From Glandiceps talaboti (taxonomy: Eukaryota; Hemichordata; Enteropneusta; Spengelidae), in NCBI RefSeq assembly GCF_964340395.1, contig NC_135561.1:18665240-18729239 (forward strand): a stretch of DNA of 64,000 nt, read 5' to 3'. Positions within the stretch are counted from its first letter, which is position 1. Each line of letters opens with the position of its first letter. The position numbers and the translations under genes were made by a program. Below are positions 50,401-58,772 of the stretch, piece by piece. A model generated the notes under the pieces. It did not search any database and was not told the origin of the DNA. It saw nothing but the letters and a program-made list of their open reading frames with translations.

Positions 50401-53400
50401 CACGTAACAGAAGTTCTCGGCCTATTATTGTCAAATTTACAACCAGGAAAAAGCGAAACCACATCTATGAAAACCGAAGAAAACTTCACGGACTTTCGAC
50501 TAGAGATGTCGGATACCAACAGCGGAATAACATTTTCATCAACGAAAACTTATGCAAGTCACAACGTCAACTCTTACACAAGATAAATGAGGCGAGGAAG
50601 AACGTAAAGTTTAAATATCTATGGACTATAAACGGTAACATCTATGTAAGAAAATCTCAAACTGAGCGATCAGTTTGTATCTCAAACGAAGATGAAATTA
50701 AGAAAATTAAGTAAAACTTTGGAATGCCGCATGAGTAATCCGACCAGGAATCACTGTACCGTTTGTAGTATTTTGATGTCATTTGTTACTTTATGTATTC
50801 TGATTATCTTCCTATTGTAAACATTTATTTTTCCAGTCAAGAGTCATTTTTCGTAACATGAATATACAAAGTACGAATACTTTTAATTGTTGTAACGCTA
50901 TCACACCGTCTGACTTCAATGAGTTTAATTGTTGTAACGCTATCACACCGTCTGACTTCAATGAGAGGTACAATTCCGCTGTTGATCATTCGTTTGCAGT
51001 TTCACATGTAAATGCTCGGTCACTGAACAGAAATTACGAAGACTTTCGTGTGATGTATGAGGATATTCTAAAAAATCGATTTAAAATTATAGGCGTGTCT
51101 GAGACATGGAGAATTAATGACCCTAGTCTTTTTTCTTTAGAGTCTTATGTTCTTGAAGTTAATTGTCGTGAGGTCGGAAGGGGTGGTGGTGTTGCCGCTT
51201 ACATTCACTCCTCTATTAATTATAAGAAATTGCCCTTCACTTTAGCCAATTCTGAGTCACTTTGGTTTGAGATTTGTGACAAAAAGCACAAATTTGTTGT
51301 AGGCATTCTGTACAGGAAACCCAATACTGTTTTTTCGGATTTTGAAAATAGTCTTCTGGATGTACTTAATTGTATAAAGTTAGATAAAAAACATTGTATT
51401 CTCCTTGGCGATTTTAATATTGATATCTTACGTCAGGATAGTAATGTTGAAAGATTCACCACAGCAATGAATTGTCTACACTTAACACAGCTAATATCAG
51501 TTCCTACAAGGGTTACTGAAATCTCACATACTGTTATCGATCATATTTATACAAATATAAGTAATTGCTCTATATATTCAGGTACGATTGCTGGTGATAT
51601 ATCTGACCATTTACCCATTTTTGCGATCTTTAAGGATTTGTGTTTACATAGTACATCCATGACAGAAAAAATCACTTGTAGAAATTACAAAATGTTTGTT
51701 GAGGCAGACTTTGTAAATGATCTCTCTGAGCAACCATGGAACGAGGTCTACTCACGCACAGATGTCGATGACGCTTATGACACTTTCTTTACAATTTTCA
51801 GTGATTGTTGTAACAAACATGCTCCTATTATTGAAAGGTCCATTAAGAGCATCAGCAAATGCAAACCATGGATCACCAAATCAATCAAAAAGTCGATTAA
51901 CAAAAAACATAAATTATTTGCTAAAATGATTAATTCAAATTATGAAATTGAGTCAGTAGATAAATATAAACGATATAGGAATGTACTGACCACAGTTCTA
52001 AGGGTTGCTAAGAGAGAATATTATGCTTCTTTGTTTCTGGAAAATCAAAATAATTCTACCAAGACATGGGAACTTATCAATAACTTAATCAATAAGAAGA
52101 AATCTAAACAGGGTACATGTTTACCAGATCAATTGACTGTCATAGCATCTGATGAAGAGATAATGACATGTAACACTCCCCAAGAGATCGTAAACGGGTT
52201 CAATAGTTTTTTTACAAACGTAGGGCCCAACCTGGCAAGTAAAATCCAGACACCCTCTAAATCTTATTTGGAATTCCTTCCTCAGATCTCTGAGAATTCC
52301 TTTTTCTTGGAACCTACAACAGAATTTGAAGTTGCCAACTTGTTGAGAACCCTAGATACCAAAAAGGCCTCAGGCTATGATAATTTACCATCAAAACTTA
52401 TTGTAATAGCTGCTAATCAAATAGCAAAACCGTTATCTTACATTTATAACCTATCTTTTTTACAATGTAAGTTTCCCAGTGCATTAAAAGTAGCAAGGGT
52501 AGTACCTATTTATAAGAAAGGTTCAAAAACTTTACCTGGGAACTACCGCCCAATTTCAGTTTTGCCTGTTCTTAGCAAAATAATTGAAAAGATTGTGAAT
52601 ACTAGACTTATGGGTTTTCTCAACAAGTTTCATCTACTTTATAAACATCAATATGGTTTTCGTGGGAAACATAGTTCAAAGCTGTCACTCGTTAATCTGG
52701 TCAGTAATTTACTTCATCAAATTGATGATGGCAATGCTACTATTGGTATATTTATCGACTTTACAAAAGCTTTTGATACGATAAACCATAACATTTTACT
52801 CTCTAAGCTTCAACAATATGGGATACGGGGAAACCCTTTGAGGTGGTTTTCAGATTACATACACAATCGAACTCAGTTTGTTTTTGCTGATGAAGTAAAC
52901 TCTGAAAAAATGTCAATCACTTGTGGGGTACCCCAGGGTTCAACACTTGGCCCAACATTGTTCTTAATCTATATTAACGATCTCCCGAATTCTTCCAGCT
53001 ACTTTGATTTTCGTTTATTTGCAGATGATTCCAAATTATTTCACAGATTTCCAGACAAGATAAGCACTATAGATCTCTCTCTTGTGAACCATCACTTCAA
53101 GAAAGTTTTACATTGGTGTGATGCAAATAAGTTGACCATTAACACAGGGAAGACAAACTACATAATATTTCATAGCAAACGTAAAATGGTTACCAAACAT
53201 GGTGCACTTATAGTCAATGATCAACTTCTAAATGAGGTCGACAAAGCTTCTTTTGTCGGCATTATCATTGACAGACATTTATTATGGAAAGATCACATTG
53301 AATATGTAACGAATTGTGTTAGGAAGAAATCGGGAATGTTATTTAAATTGAGAAATGTTGTTCCCCAACATATTTTACTGTTACTTTACAAAGCCTTTCT

Positions 53401-54409
53401 CCAGCCCAATATAATGTATGGTTTAGAAGTTTGGGGCAGTACATATTCGTCGTATCTACAGCCAATTATGTATATCCAGAAAATGTGTGTGCGATGTATG
53501 ACTTACTCTGGGTTCAGAGACTCGTCTTCTCCTTTATTTAAAAAGCTGGGTCTTCTTAATATTTATAAACTTCATAAACTTGGTATAGGAAATTTTATTT
53601 TTGATTTGTATAACAAGAACCTTCCTCATGATTTAAGCGATTATTTCCAGGAGATCGATCATAGCCGAGACACAAGATTCAAACTTAGGCGAAATTTGGC
53701 AATTCCGAAAATACGCACAGCTGCCGGTCAATTTTCCATCAGGTTTTCAGGCACAAAATTGTGGAACAGTTTGCCAACAGAAATGAAATGTCTCACATCA
53801 AAACATCTGTTCAGGAAAGCTTTTAAAGAGTATCTACTTGACGAAATTTAAACTAGTGAATATAATACATATTCTTGCATTGTTAGCTCGTTTTTGAAAT
53901 TTTCTCCCATTATATTTTTTCTTCTAGTTCTGTGTAGCCCTTATTGTTATTGATGCATATGAACTCTGAGGTGGAGCCAAACTTGATTAGCGAAAAGCTA
54001 TTTTTTTGACTCCAAATTGCCAATCTGTTTATTTATTTCCTGTCATTTTGTAATTGTAACTTACTTTAAAAAATTGGCAATAAAATGAATGAAAAAAAAA
54101 TCCTTGATTAATAGGTACCTTTCAAAAGGAATTTAATGTATACATATATGGAGATCATAAATATACATGACATACTGACTAGGCAAAGTTAAGCGTGTGT
54201 ACTCATTTACAGTGGAAATACAAATTCATCTGCTAGTTAGCTTGACCTATGCTTCATCCTTCTCTCCATCCCTGGCGTATTTTTTCAAAATCGAAATATC
54301 CCTTATATATACATCATCCCTTTTATATATATATATATAGATAGATAGATAATTATATAATTATCAATATAATACAATCTATTATATCATATTATACTAT
54401 ATTGTATTA

Positions 54410-54487
<78 letters not shown>

Positions 54488-55751
54488 TTGGTAGTACTGG
54501 AACTCTTTCTTGGTTGTACCTCGGAGTTTCACGCATTGTGCGATCATCAGACAACTCTGGTGTCTACTCTCTGGGTGTGCTGTTTATATAGAGTGTAGAC
54601 AATAGAAATACCATCAATTTTGTCTGTGTTGGTGGGTTGGTGTTGTATGCGTGGAGGTGTTGGTTGTTACTGTGTGAGTTATTGGGTGCGGACAAGTAGG
54701 TGTTGGCGGGTTGTTACATGTTGGACTTTGATGTTCCGTTAGTTAACAGGTTTAGTTTAGGTGATAGATGCTCTATTGAAGTTGGACAAATAAAACTTAT
54801 TCTCGTGTCGGCATTTGGATATCAACTCTGTTCTTGTGTTTAGTGTAGAGCTTTTGTCTGCTTTAATGATGGTTAGTTTTTCGGTTAAACACAGGTTGCA
54901 TCGTTTTGTTTTATTGGTGTATGCTTGGGCTGCAGACTCCAAGTTACACAAAATATTCAACAGAAACAATGTCAAAGTCAGTTATAGCTTCTTGCCAAAC
55001 ATGGCTACCATAGCCAAAGCACATAACGCCACCATCTACAACAGCGATACTAAACCCACTCAAAAACCTGCCCTTTGAACGGCGAATGCCAAACGTAAAA
55101 CATCGTATACCAAGCCATCGTCTATGGAAAAAAACAACAACAAAAGTATATATCTCTAACAGAGAACAACTTCAAACAGAGATACGCCAACCGCAAACAG
55201 TCCTTCAAACATGAAAAACACGAAAACAGCACAGAACTATCAAAACACATTTGGAAACTGAAAAGAAACAACGAGCCCTTTTCCATATCCTGGTCCATCA
55301 GCAAGACAGCCCCAGCATACACCAATAAAGCAAAACTATGCAACCTGTGTTTAACCGAAAAACTAACCATCATTAAAGCAGACAAAAGCTCCACACTAAA
55401 CAAAAGAACTGAGTTGATATCCAAATGCTGACACGAGAATAAGTTTTATTTGTCCAACTTCAATAGAGCATCTATCACCTAAACTAAACCTGTTAACTAA
55501 CGGAACATCAAAGTCCAACATGTAACAACCCGCCAACACCTACTTGTCCGCACCCAATAACGCACACAATAACAACCAACACCTCCACGCATACAACACC
55601 AACCCACCAACACAGACAACATTGATGGTATTTCTATTGTCTACACTCTATATAAAAAGCACACCCAGAGAGTAGACACCAGAGTTGTCTGATGATCGCA
55701 CAATGCGTGAAACTCCGAGTTACAACCAAGAAAGAGTTCCAGTACTACCAA

Positions 55752-55836
<85 letters not shown>

Positions 55837-55900
55837 CATAACTATTACGCTCTGCCACTGCGGTATAGAGCACTGTCTTAGCAGATTGATACTCACAGAG

Positions 55901-55983
<83 letters not shown>

Positions 55984-56153
55984 AAGCCGTCTCTATATCA
56001 TCTTTTTGTTATTTTATTCCTACCTGCCATATCATCCTTATCCATCCATGTCTTATAACCTCTCTTGTTAAGTCCTTCTTTTATCCTTTTTACCATTGGT
56101 TGATGACTCCATTCATACGATAACATAATATGTTTTCCAACAACGCTAGCCAT
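32906..56153 (-). CDS. TIR-LRR-ZU5-ZU5-UPA-Death protein (PIDD1-like with N-terminal TIR), 13 coding exons
   Basis: Spliced minus-strand gene; the exons listed separately join to 3609 nt, 1202 residues plus TAA. Order: TIR about 6-140, about 20 LRRs (150-650), ZU5-A (about 660-786), ZU5-B (about 790-932), UPA (about 933-1083), basic linker (1084-1118), Death domain (1119-1202). All twelve introns are GT-AG and every phase matches, so this is one reading frame and not neighbouring fragments. LRR-ZU5-ZU5-UPA-Death is the known architecture of PIDD1, which nucleates RAIDD/caspase-2 or RIP1/NEMO complexes through its Death domain; human PIDD1 has no TIR. No signal peptide or membrane segment is visible, so a cytosolic protein is expected. 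Inferred role: intracellular sensor or scaffold joining a TIR activity to Death-domain assembly. Substrate, partners and expression are unknown. The start ATG (56153) has A at -3 and G at +4, with an in-frame stop upstream. Confidence 0.93.
33429..33510. repeat. (AT)n microsatellite
   Basis: Uninterrupted AT array. Confidence 0.99.
33588..33900. repeat. (GT)n/(GTAT)n compound microsatellite
   Basis: Alternating GT and TATG blocks, ending in GTAC units that are self-complementary. Confidence 0.98.
34241..34346 (-). CDS. exon 12: basic Ser/Arg linker
   Basis: Residues 1084-1118. The linker is low in complexity and rich in Arg, Ser and Lys, ending in the cluster GRLKKRKS, which could serve as a nuclear localisation signal. 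Acceptor ttatgttcag, donor gtaaga. It joins UPA (phase 0) to the Death-domain exon (phase 1). Confidence 0.85.
34347..34923. other. intron 11
   Basis: No gene; a G run at 34830-34843. Confidence 0.8.
34924..35377 (-). CDS. exon 11: UPA domain
   Basis: Residues 932-1083. It starts directly after ZU5-B and contains hydrophobic strands alternating with charged loops ([34 protein letters not shown]). Position and length fit the UPA domain that follows ZU5 in UNC5, PIDD and ankyrins. The UPA call rests mainly on context, because this domain is poorly conserved. Acceptor tatcttatcag, donor gtaagg. Confidence 0.82.
35452..35785. repeat. (GT)n/(GTAT)n/(GCAT)n compound microsatellite in intron 10
   Basis: Tetranucleotide blocks with GTAC and GCAT sections; about 330 bp. 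Confidence 0.98.
36229..36530 (-). CDS. exon 10: ZU5-B core
   Basis: Residues 832-931. It has the ZU5 strand [11 protein letters not shown] and ends [10 protein letters not shown], running into YG in exon 11. SFS (929-931) sits where PIDD1 has its second HF-S site. Acceptor ccgtttcag, donor gttagt, followed by a phase 2 intron. Confidence 0.88.
36531..37926. other. intron 9
   Basis: AT-rich, with an (AAAC)n-type tract and ACAGACAGA units at 37673-37770. No gene seen. Confidence 0.75.
37927..38109 (-). CDS. exon 9: end of ZU5-A and start of ZU5-B
   Basis: Residues 771-831. The segment [10 protein letters not shown] (F at 785) is where PIDD1 has its first HF-S cleavage motif; here it reads YFT. 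ZU5-B begins with a conserved TVTIAPG strand. Acceptor attttccag, donor gtatga; both introns phase 0. Confidence 0.88.
38259..38549 (-). CDS. exon 8: ZU5-A, N-terminal part
   Basis: Residues 674-770. It shows the ZU5 entry [17 protein letters not shown] and the strongly conserved segment [19 protein letters not shown], matching the ELSPHG-x-F-x-KPV-x-I-x-LP pattern of ZU5 domains. Acceptor atctcgcag, donor gttcgt, phase 0. Confidence 0.93.
39056..39099 (-). CDS. exon 7: 44-nt linker exon
   Basis: Residues 659-673, a Gly/Glu/Lys linker ([13 protein letters not shown]) between the LRR cap and ZU5-A. The exon was found by phase: intron 6 is phase 1, intron 7 is phase 0, and only this 44-nt segment with a tattttacag acceptor and gtaatc donor links the two sides. 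Confidence 0.8.
39100..40298. other. intron 6
   Basis: Two plus-strand open frames of 91 codons (39407-39682 and 39701-39976) have no recognised domain. A purine-rich tract lies at 40204-40229. Confidence 0.65.
40299..40565 (-). CDS. exon 6: last LRRs and cap
   Basis: Residues 570-658. It holds about three more LRRs ([37 protein letters not shown]), then a helical cap ending [11 protein letters not shown]. The acceptor is atacttacag and the donor gtaatt. Phase 1 on both sides. Confidence 0.92.
41135..42313 (-). CDS. exon 5: main leucine-rich repeat array
   Basis: Residues 177-569 in one 1179-bp exon, holding about 17 LRRs of mostly 23 residues with the pattern LxxLxLxxNxLxxIPxxIxxL, as in SHOC2/PIDD-type repeats. 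Repeats tend to alternate between an IGQL-type and a W-containing ending, so the array has a 46-residue super-period. The acceptor is tggtttcag and the donor gtattg. Phase 1 on both sides. Confidence 0.96.
43839..44225. repeat. degenerate tandem repeat, about 155-bp units
   Basis: Two full units and a partial third, each with GATGAGCAGATATAAGT and TTCAAGACAA words, then GGTAAAAATGCTT. An 89-codon frame across it is a by-product. Confidence 0.8.
44427..44476. repeat. (CAA)n microsatellite
   Basis: CAA array with one CGA interruption; a similar (CAA)n is at 57587-57645 upstream of the gene. Confidence 0.97.
44640..44729 (-). CDS. exon 4: linker and first LRR
   Basis: Residues 147-176. The exon spells a short LRR entry ([17 protein letters not shown]) that runs straight into the first repeat of exon 5. 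The acceptor is ttatttacag and the donor gtaagt. Phase 1 on both sides. Confidence 0.9.
44730..45507. other. intron 3
   Basis: No feature recognised. Confidence 0.7.
45508..45648 (-). CDS. exon 3: TIR domain, C-terminal third, and acidic linker
   Basis: Residues 100-146. It begins with [19 protein letters not shown], the usual last strands of this TIR family, followed by a helix ([11 protein letters not shown]) and an acidic EDEDED linker. The acceptor is attatttcag and the donor gtaagc. Phase 1 on both sides. Confidence 0.92.
45955..46120. repeat. (AGTC/AGCC)n then (CTCA)n microsatellite
   Basis: Compound tetranucleotide tract in intron 2, just beyond the 3' end of the dead LINE. Confidence 0.95.
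46150..48240 (-). pseudogene. decayed L2/CR1-like LINE in intron 2
   Basis: Same strand as the host gene. From 48110 down: [15 protein letters not shown] (pre-RT), [17 protein letters not shown] near 47560, [18 protein letters not shown] (palm A, 47384), then a tandem expansion, [20 protein letters not shown] (46890), and a C-terminal frame (46509-46177) with [20 protein letters not shown]. Stops and shifts throughout. It is a different subfamily from the copy at 10438-12735. Confidence 0.9.
47135..47335. repeat. 52-54-bp tandem repeat inside the dead LINE
   Basis: Four units of GATGTTGATGATGCCCAGTT followed by TTGATAACCTTGAGATGA and CCATTGCAAT. They encode LSKLGIIN and LQW words in the minus direction, so a piece of the RT domain was multiplied after insertion. 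Confidence 0.9.
48386..48553 (-). CDS. exon 2: TIR domain, middle, with putative catalytic glutamate
   Basis: Residues 44-99. It carries the motifs [19 protein letters not shown] and [11 protein letters not shown]. The glutamate in CKIEL (residue 77) sits where SARM1 and plant TIRs have their NADase catalytic glutamate. The acceptor is a T-rich tract ending CGAAG and the donor is gtgagt. Both flanking introns are phase 1. Confidence 0.93.
48790..49440. repeat. degenerate tandem repeat, about 130-150-bp units
   Basis: At least four units with TTAAGACTGCATA, TTTAGTACATATGTTAA, ATAATTTGCATAATTAA and GGTAATTAGG words; same family as 27880-28200. Confidence 0.75.
49773..50714 (+). CDS. LINE ORF1 protein (zinc finger plus coiled coil)
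   Basis: A 313-residue protein. A Cys cluster at the N-terminus (C3, C6, C15, C22, C25; pattern CxxC...C...CxxC) suggests a small zinc finger. A long heptad-rich coiled coil follows (about 75-155), then a basic C-terminal domain ending near [19 protein letters not shown], as in LINE ORF1 proteins that bind RNA and form trimers. It probably packages the element RNA. 143 bp separate it from ORF2. Confidence 0.88.
   Translation: MKCNDCPARKNVELCQGDIMLCPKCENRRFGNIRTTTEKSGTAKTTAATPTVLPGASLSSASTSRDENAGMDQMAMVLEGITEIKNEVRQLRETQNELVKSVDLISYQFETMKKDMQALQKSNDTLQQDNRLLRNRVSVLETELHTMDQYNRRINLEIAGIPEPNEGKEDTDTTVHNVLRKIDPSITSSDIDVTHRIGVKQNYENGADTTRNRSSRPIIVKFTTRKKRNHIYENRRKLHGLSTRDVGYQQRNNIFINENLCKSQRQLLHKINEARKNVKFKYLWTINGNIYVRKSQTERSVCISNEDEIKKIK
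50858..53851 (+). CDS. LINE ORF2 protein (APE endonuclease and reverse transcriptase)
   Basis: A 997-residue protein. The endonuclease spans about residues 48-260, with [41 protein letters not shown] and SDHLPIF, so all expected catalytic residues are present. The reverse transcriptase spans about 500-790, with [56 protein letters not shown] and FADDSKLF (FADD in place of the more usual YADD). The C-terminal part is typical of CR1/Jockey-type elements. It nicks target DNA and copies the element by target-primed reverse transcription. A 42-bp direct duplication at the N-terminus (50880-50963) doubles [14 protein letters not shown]. Confidence 0.95.
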   Translation: MNIQSTNTFNCCNAITPSDFNEFNCCNAITPSDFNERYNSAVDHSFAVSHVNARSLNRNYEDFRVMYEDILKNRFKIIGVSETWRINDPSLFSLESYVLEVNCREVGRGGGVAAYIHSSINYKKLPFTLANSESLWFEICDKKHKFVVGILYRKPNTVFSDFENSLLDVLNCIKLDKKHCILLGDFNIDILRQDSNVERFTTAMNCLHLTQLISVPTRVTEISHTVIDHIYTNISNCSIYSGTIAGDISDHLPIFAIFKDLCLHSTSMTEKITCRNYKMFVEADFVNDLSEQPWNEVYSRTDVDDAYDTFFTIFSDCCNKHAPIIERSIKSISKCKPWITKSIKKSINKKHKLFAKMINSNYEIESVDKYKRYRNVLTTVLRVAKREYYASLFLENQNNSTKTWELINNLINKKKSKQGTCLPDQLTVIASDEEIMTCNTPQEIVNGFNSFFTNVGPNLASKIQTPSKSYLEFLPQISENSFFLEPTTEFEVANLLRTLDTKKASGYDNLPSKLIVIAANQIAKPLSYIYNLSFLQCKFPSALKVARVVPIYKKGSKTLPGNYRPISVLPVLSKIIEKIVNTRLMGFLNKFHLLYKHQYGFRGKHSSKLSLVNLVSNLLHQIDDGNATIGIFIDFTKAFDTINHNILLSKLQQYGIRGNPLRWFSDYIHNRTQFVFADEVNSEKMSITCGVPQGSTLGPTLFLIYINDLPNSSSYFDFRLFADDSKLFHRFPDKISTIDLSLVNHHFKKVLHWCDANKLTINTGKTNYIIFHSKRKMVTKHGALIVNDQLLNEVDKASFVGIIIDRHLLWKDHIEYVTNCVRKKSGMLFKLRNVVPQHILLLLYKAFLQPNIMYGLEVWGSTYSSYLQPIMYIQKMCVRCMTYSGFRDSSSPLFKKLGLLNIYKLHKLGIGNFIFDLYNKNLPHDLSDYFQEIDHSRDTRFKLRRNLAIPKIRTAAGQFSIRFSGTKLWNSLPTEMKCLTSKHLFRKAFKEYLLDEI
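50880..50963 (+). repeat. 42-bp in-frame tandem duplication in ORF2
   Basis: Two identical 42-bp units, 14 codons each, ahead of the endonuclease domain. Confidence 0.95.
53972..54014 (+). promoter_or_regulatory. 3' UTR stem-loop of the LINE
   Basis: TGGAGCCAAA pairs with TTTGACTCCA (one mismatch), and the enclosed TAGCGAAAAGCTA forms an inner 4-bp stem. 3' hairpins of this sort are often read by the element's own reverse transcriptase. Confidence 0.55.
54414..54483. repeat. (AT)n microsatellite
   Basis: AT array at the left border of the Penelope-like fragment. Confidence 0.98.
54484..55757. mobile_element. Penelope-like element fragment in inverted arrangement
   Basis: The right part reads plus: [20 protein letters not shown], then broken GIY-YIG-region sequence ([34 protein letters not shown]), then [17 protein letters not shown] and [11 protein letters not shown] with a stop. 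These are hallmarks of the Penelope C-terminus. The left part (about 54484-54946) is an inverted copy of the last 460 bp and reads [19 protein letters not shown] on the minus strand. AT arrays lie on both sides. No RT domain. Confidence 0.85.
55758..55832. repeat. (AT)n microsatellite
   Basis: AT array at the right border of the Penelope-like fragment. Confidence 0.98.
55902..55981. repeat. (AT)n microsatellite
   Basis: AT array ending about 40 bp from the donor of exon 1. Confidence 0.98.
56024..56153 (-). CDS. exon 1: TIR domain, first third
   Basis: Residues 1-43 plus one base of codon 44. It contains the TIR box 1 strand HIMLSYEWS, helix A, and the strand and loop [11 protein letters not shown]. 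The donor follows GCAG (gtagga). The exon probably extends upstream as 5' UTR to 56206, where a T-rich tract ending in GTAG gives an acceptor; a further non-coding exon would then lie above it. A TTG 27 nt upstream is in frame, but the ATG has the better context. Confidence 0.9.
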
Positions 56154-56209
56154 ATTTTCAACCTCTCTCAACTTGATCAACCCAAATTAGATCAAAGATC
56201 AGGATTCTA

Positions 56210-58445
56210 CAAAATAAAAAAACACATGCAAATGGTTAGTTAAGCGATACAGTTTAGTTAAGATGACATTCCCTGAAAACAATATTTGCAATGCGCCTTA
56301 CTATATATATTTGTAATATTATTCTCAGAATCGCTGCTTTTTTCAAATCATCGTAGATAAGACTTCACAACATACTGTAACAAATATCCCTAGCCGGCCG
56401 TTCAGCAAATTCATGTGACATAATGTAATACAGTGTACAGTCAAAAGTAATTATATTATTCCCCGAAGTGTTTAGTACTAGTAGTAGTACCTGTACTATA
56501 CAGCAGTACATTGACAGGTACAATTAGTTTGATTATACAGTGTTGCAAAGTTTACTGAAAAGATTATTAATTTTTCCGACCCCTGGGCGCTCTGAGCTGC
56601 GCCAGTGTGATAAAATATGAGCCATGTTTGATCTATTGGTGCTTATTTTACTGTTCAGAACATCTTTGCGTGCCATTATGGTGGAGTCAAATGATGTATC
56701 CATTCGTTGCGAAACTTCAGATTTGTTTGCTATGAAGACAGGTGTACTTGATATTTAAGGATCATTTACAGAAACAATAGTTATCAACGTTAGATTTGTT
56801 TACGAATTACGTCACTGTACCCATCATCAATGTCGCTTATCAGATAACACAGTATATGATTGTGTTGATTCCCATCAGAAAATTTAACTGAAAGTAAGGG
56901 AATTTTTGATAATAACATATTCAATCATAAAATCATCAGGTTACTGGCAATTTCGATGACTTGTTTAGAAAGATTACAGTTCAATAATATTTGGAAGCAA
57001 CAGCATAAAGTTACCGCTAAATATAATGTGATCACAATCAATCCCAGTCTACCAGATGCACATGGTGGTATGTTTGTGCCTCATGTGTATGGTACGGATG
57101 TACTCGTCTGTCTGTCAGTGTCACATTTTGCTTCTTATCTTCAAGATGTTTTAAGAAATTGAAAATAGTCTTCCATTGAAGTTTAGACAACATCAGTTCA
57201 AACACAATATTCGATTTCACTTTGATCATGAGCCACAACCGAGGAACTCCTAAATTGGTCAGGGAACCCAGTGACATTTACATGCTTACTGGACTTAAAA
57301 AATTTTGTTGCATCAGTAAAGGTTATTATTGTGATGGCCAAGTATAGTGTGTATATATTTTAGAGCATTGTGTGTTTTGGTTCATTGTGCACGATTGAAA
57401 TAGAAACAGGTGAAACGCACATAAAATCGTAAGTGCTAATTTGTACTGGGGTAGGAAACGAGGTCAAGGCACGGTACTCCTACTAACTCACATGTTGACG
57501 TCGACGTGTATTACATGGAAACAGACGTGTACTTCTCAACTTGTCATACTGTAATGTACGATGAAGTAAACTGAATCTTTACTACTACAACAACAACAAC
57601 AACAACAATAACAACAACAACAACAACAATAACAATAACGATAACGACGTAACAAAGAGTTACAGAACAACAGGTTTTAGGTCAAATACGTGGATATATG
57701 TTTTGCAATTCCCTAGAAAGTACACGTAAATATCCATTCCCCGCGTCATCTCAGTTTCACGCTTGCTCGCAATTTAGACATCGTAAAAGTTCTGTGGATT
57801 CAGTGTACTTAGGCAACCATTTATCAAAGGTAGCCAGTGCTTATTTTTCATAGAAATACTCCTCACACAACATGCTGGTAACAGGCGCCGATCAGCAGAT
57901 ACTCCGAAAAAACACTGCATATTAAACATTCGTCTATGAAATATTGGAAAAAATATTTGCAATACCTCTTGCTGTTTTTAAGTCATCAATGATTTTAGCA
58001 ACTTAGTGTAAATTAATGATGATTATTCCTCATCGTTGGCAAAATCATGTAAACAATAAGCTGGTGAGTTGGTTTCTACCATTGTCTATCTCACTTGTAT
58101 GTCATGTAAGTGAAACCTTGGCCTACGGAGAATACGAGATAACATCAAAATAATAATACCGATTGACTATCTAAAACTAGAAGCTTGCATACTTAAGATA
58201 TCATGCCCATTGTTATTGTGTATCAATGTATATACCAAATTACATGAAATTGTAAGGCTGTATTCTTAAGGTATTGTTTAATTATACAAATTACTGAATA
58301 CAATTAAAAACTGTTTATATTAGCAAACTGTGCCAAACACCTGCTCTTTATTGTCATCAGTGGAAACGCCATATTGTAATATTATGAAATTTAAGGCTTT
58401 TTCAGGACATGTGCTTCTTGTTATGAGTGATGTATTCACCAAATT
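56210..58445. other. upstream region of the TIR/PIDD-like gene; no other gene seen
   Basis: Should hold the promoter and possibly non-coding exon(s), since an acceptor seems to precede exon 1 at 56207. No clear TATA box or other gene was recognised. (CAA)n at 57587-57645. Confidence 0.5.
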
Positions 58446-58449
58446 ACAT

Positions 58450-58745
58450 GGAAATTATTGGCAGCATCTGCAAATTACTCATTGATATTCTAGAATGTTT
58501 GCCAACACCTTATCATATCAGTTCTTGCCATGTTCTCAAAGAATAGCTGTATCAAATATACTTTGAAATGGGTTACCAGATTATGAGAAAACGAAGACAC
58601 ACACACACAAACACACACACACACAAAAAAACCCTCACACATTCCAACTCACACACAGACATACATAACTAAACATTAACCTTCTCTTAATGAAGGTAAA
58701 TATGAGTAATTGGTCCGTCAGTCGGTTAGAAAAAATAAAAACAAA
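58450..58745 (+). repeat. segmental repeat, right copy, first block
   Basis: Matches 572-850, including the CA tract (here interrupted, 58598-58630). Confidence 0.85.
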
Positions 58746-58772
58746 AAAGTGTATGAGTACATATTAGTTATA

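Larger units (their letters stand above)
49660..54093 (+). mobile_element. full-length two-ORF non-LTR retrotransposon (CR1/Jockey group)
   Basis: Two intact ORFs (49773-50714, 50858-53851) and a 3' UTR with a stem-loop, ending AATAAAATGAATGAAAAAAA. The 5' edge is approximate. It lies antisense to the TIR/PIDD-like gene. With all catalytic motifs present and no stop, it is a young and possibly active copy. Exact target duplications were not resolved. Confidence 0.9.
48554..56023. other. intron 1 (7.5 kb), transposon-rich
   Basis: Separates the first and second TIR exons. It holds the degenerate tandem repeat, an intact LINE in the opposite orientation, the Penelope-like fragment and three AT arrays. 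A region with no feature lies at 49445-49650. Confidence 0.9.
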
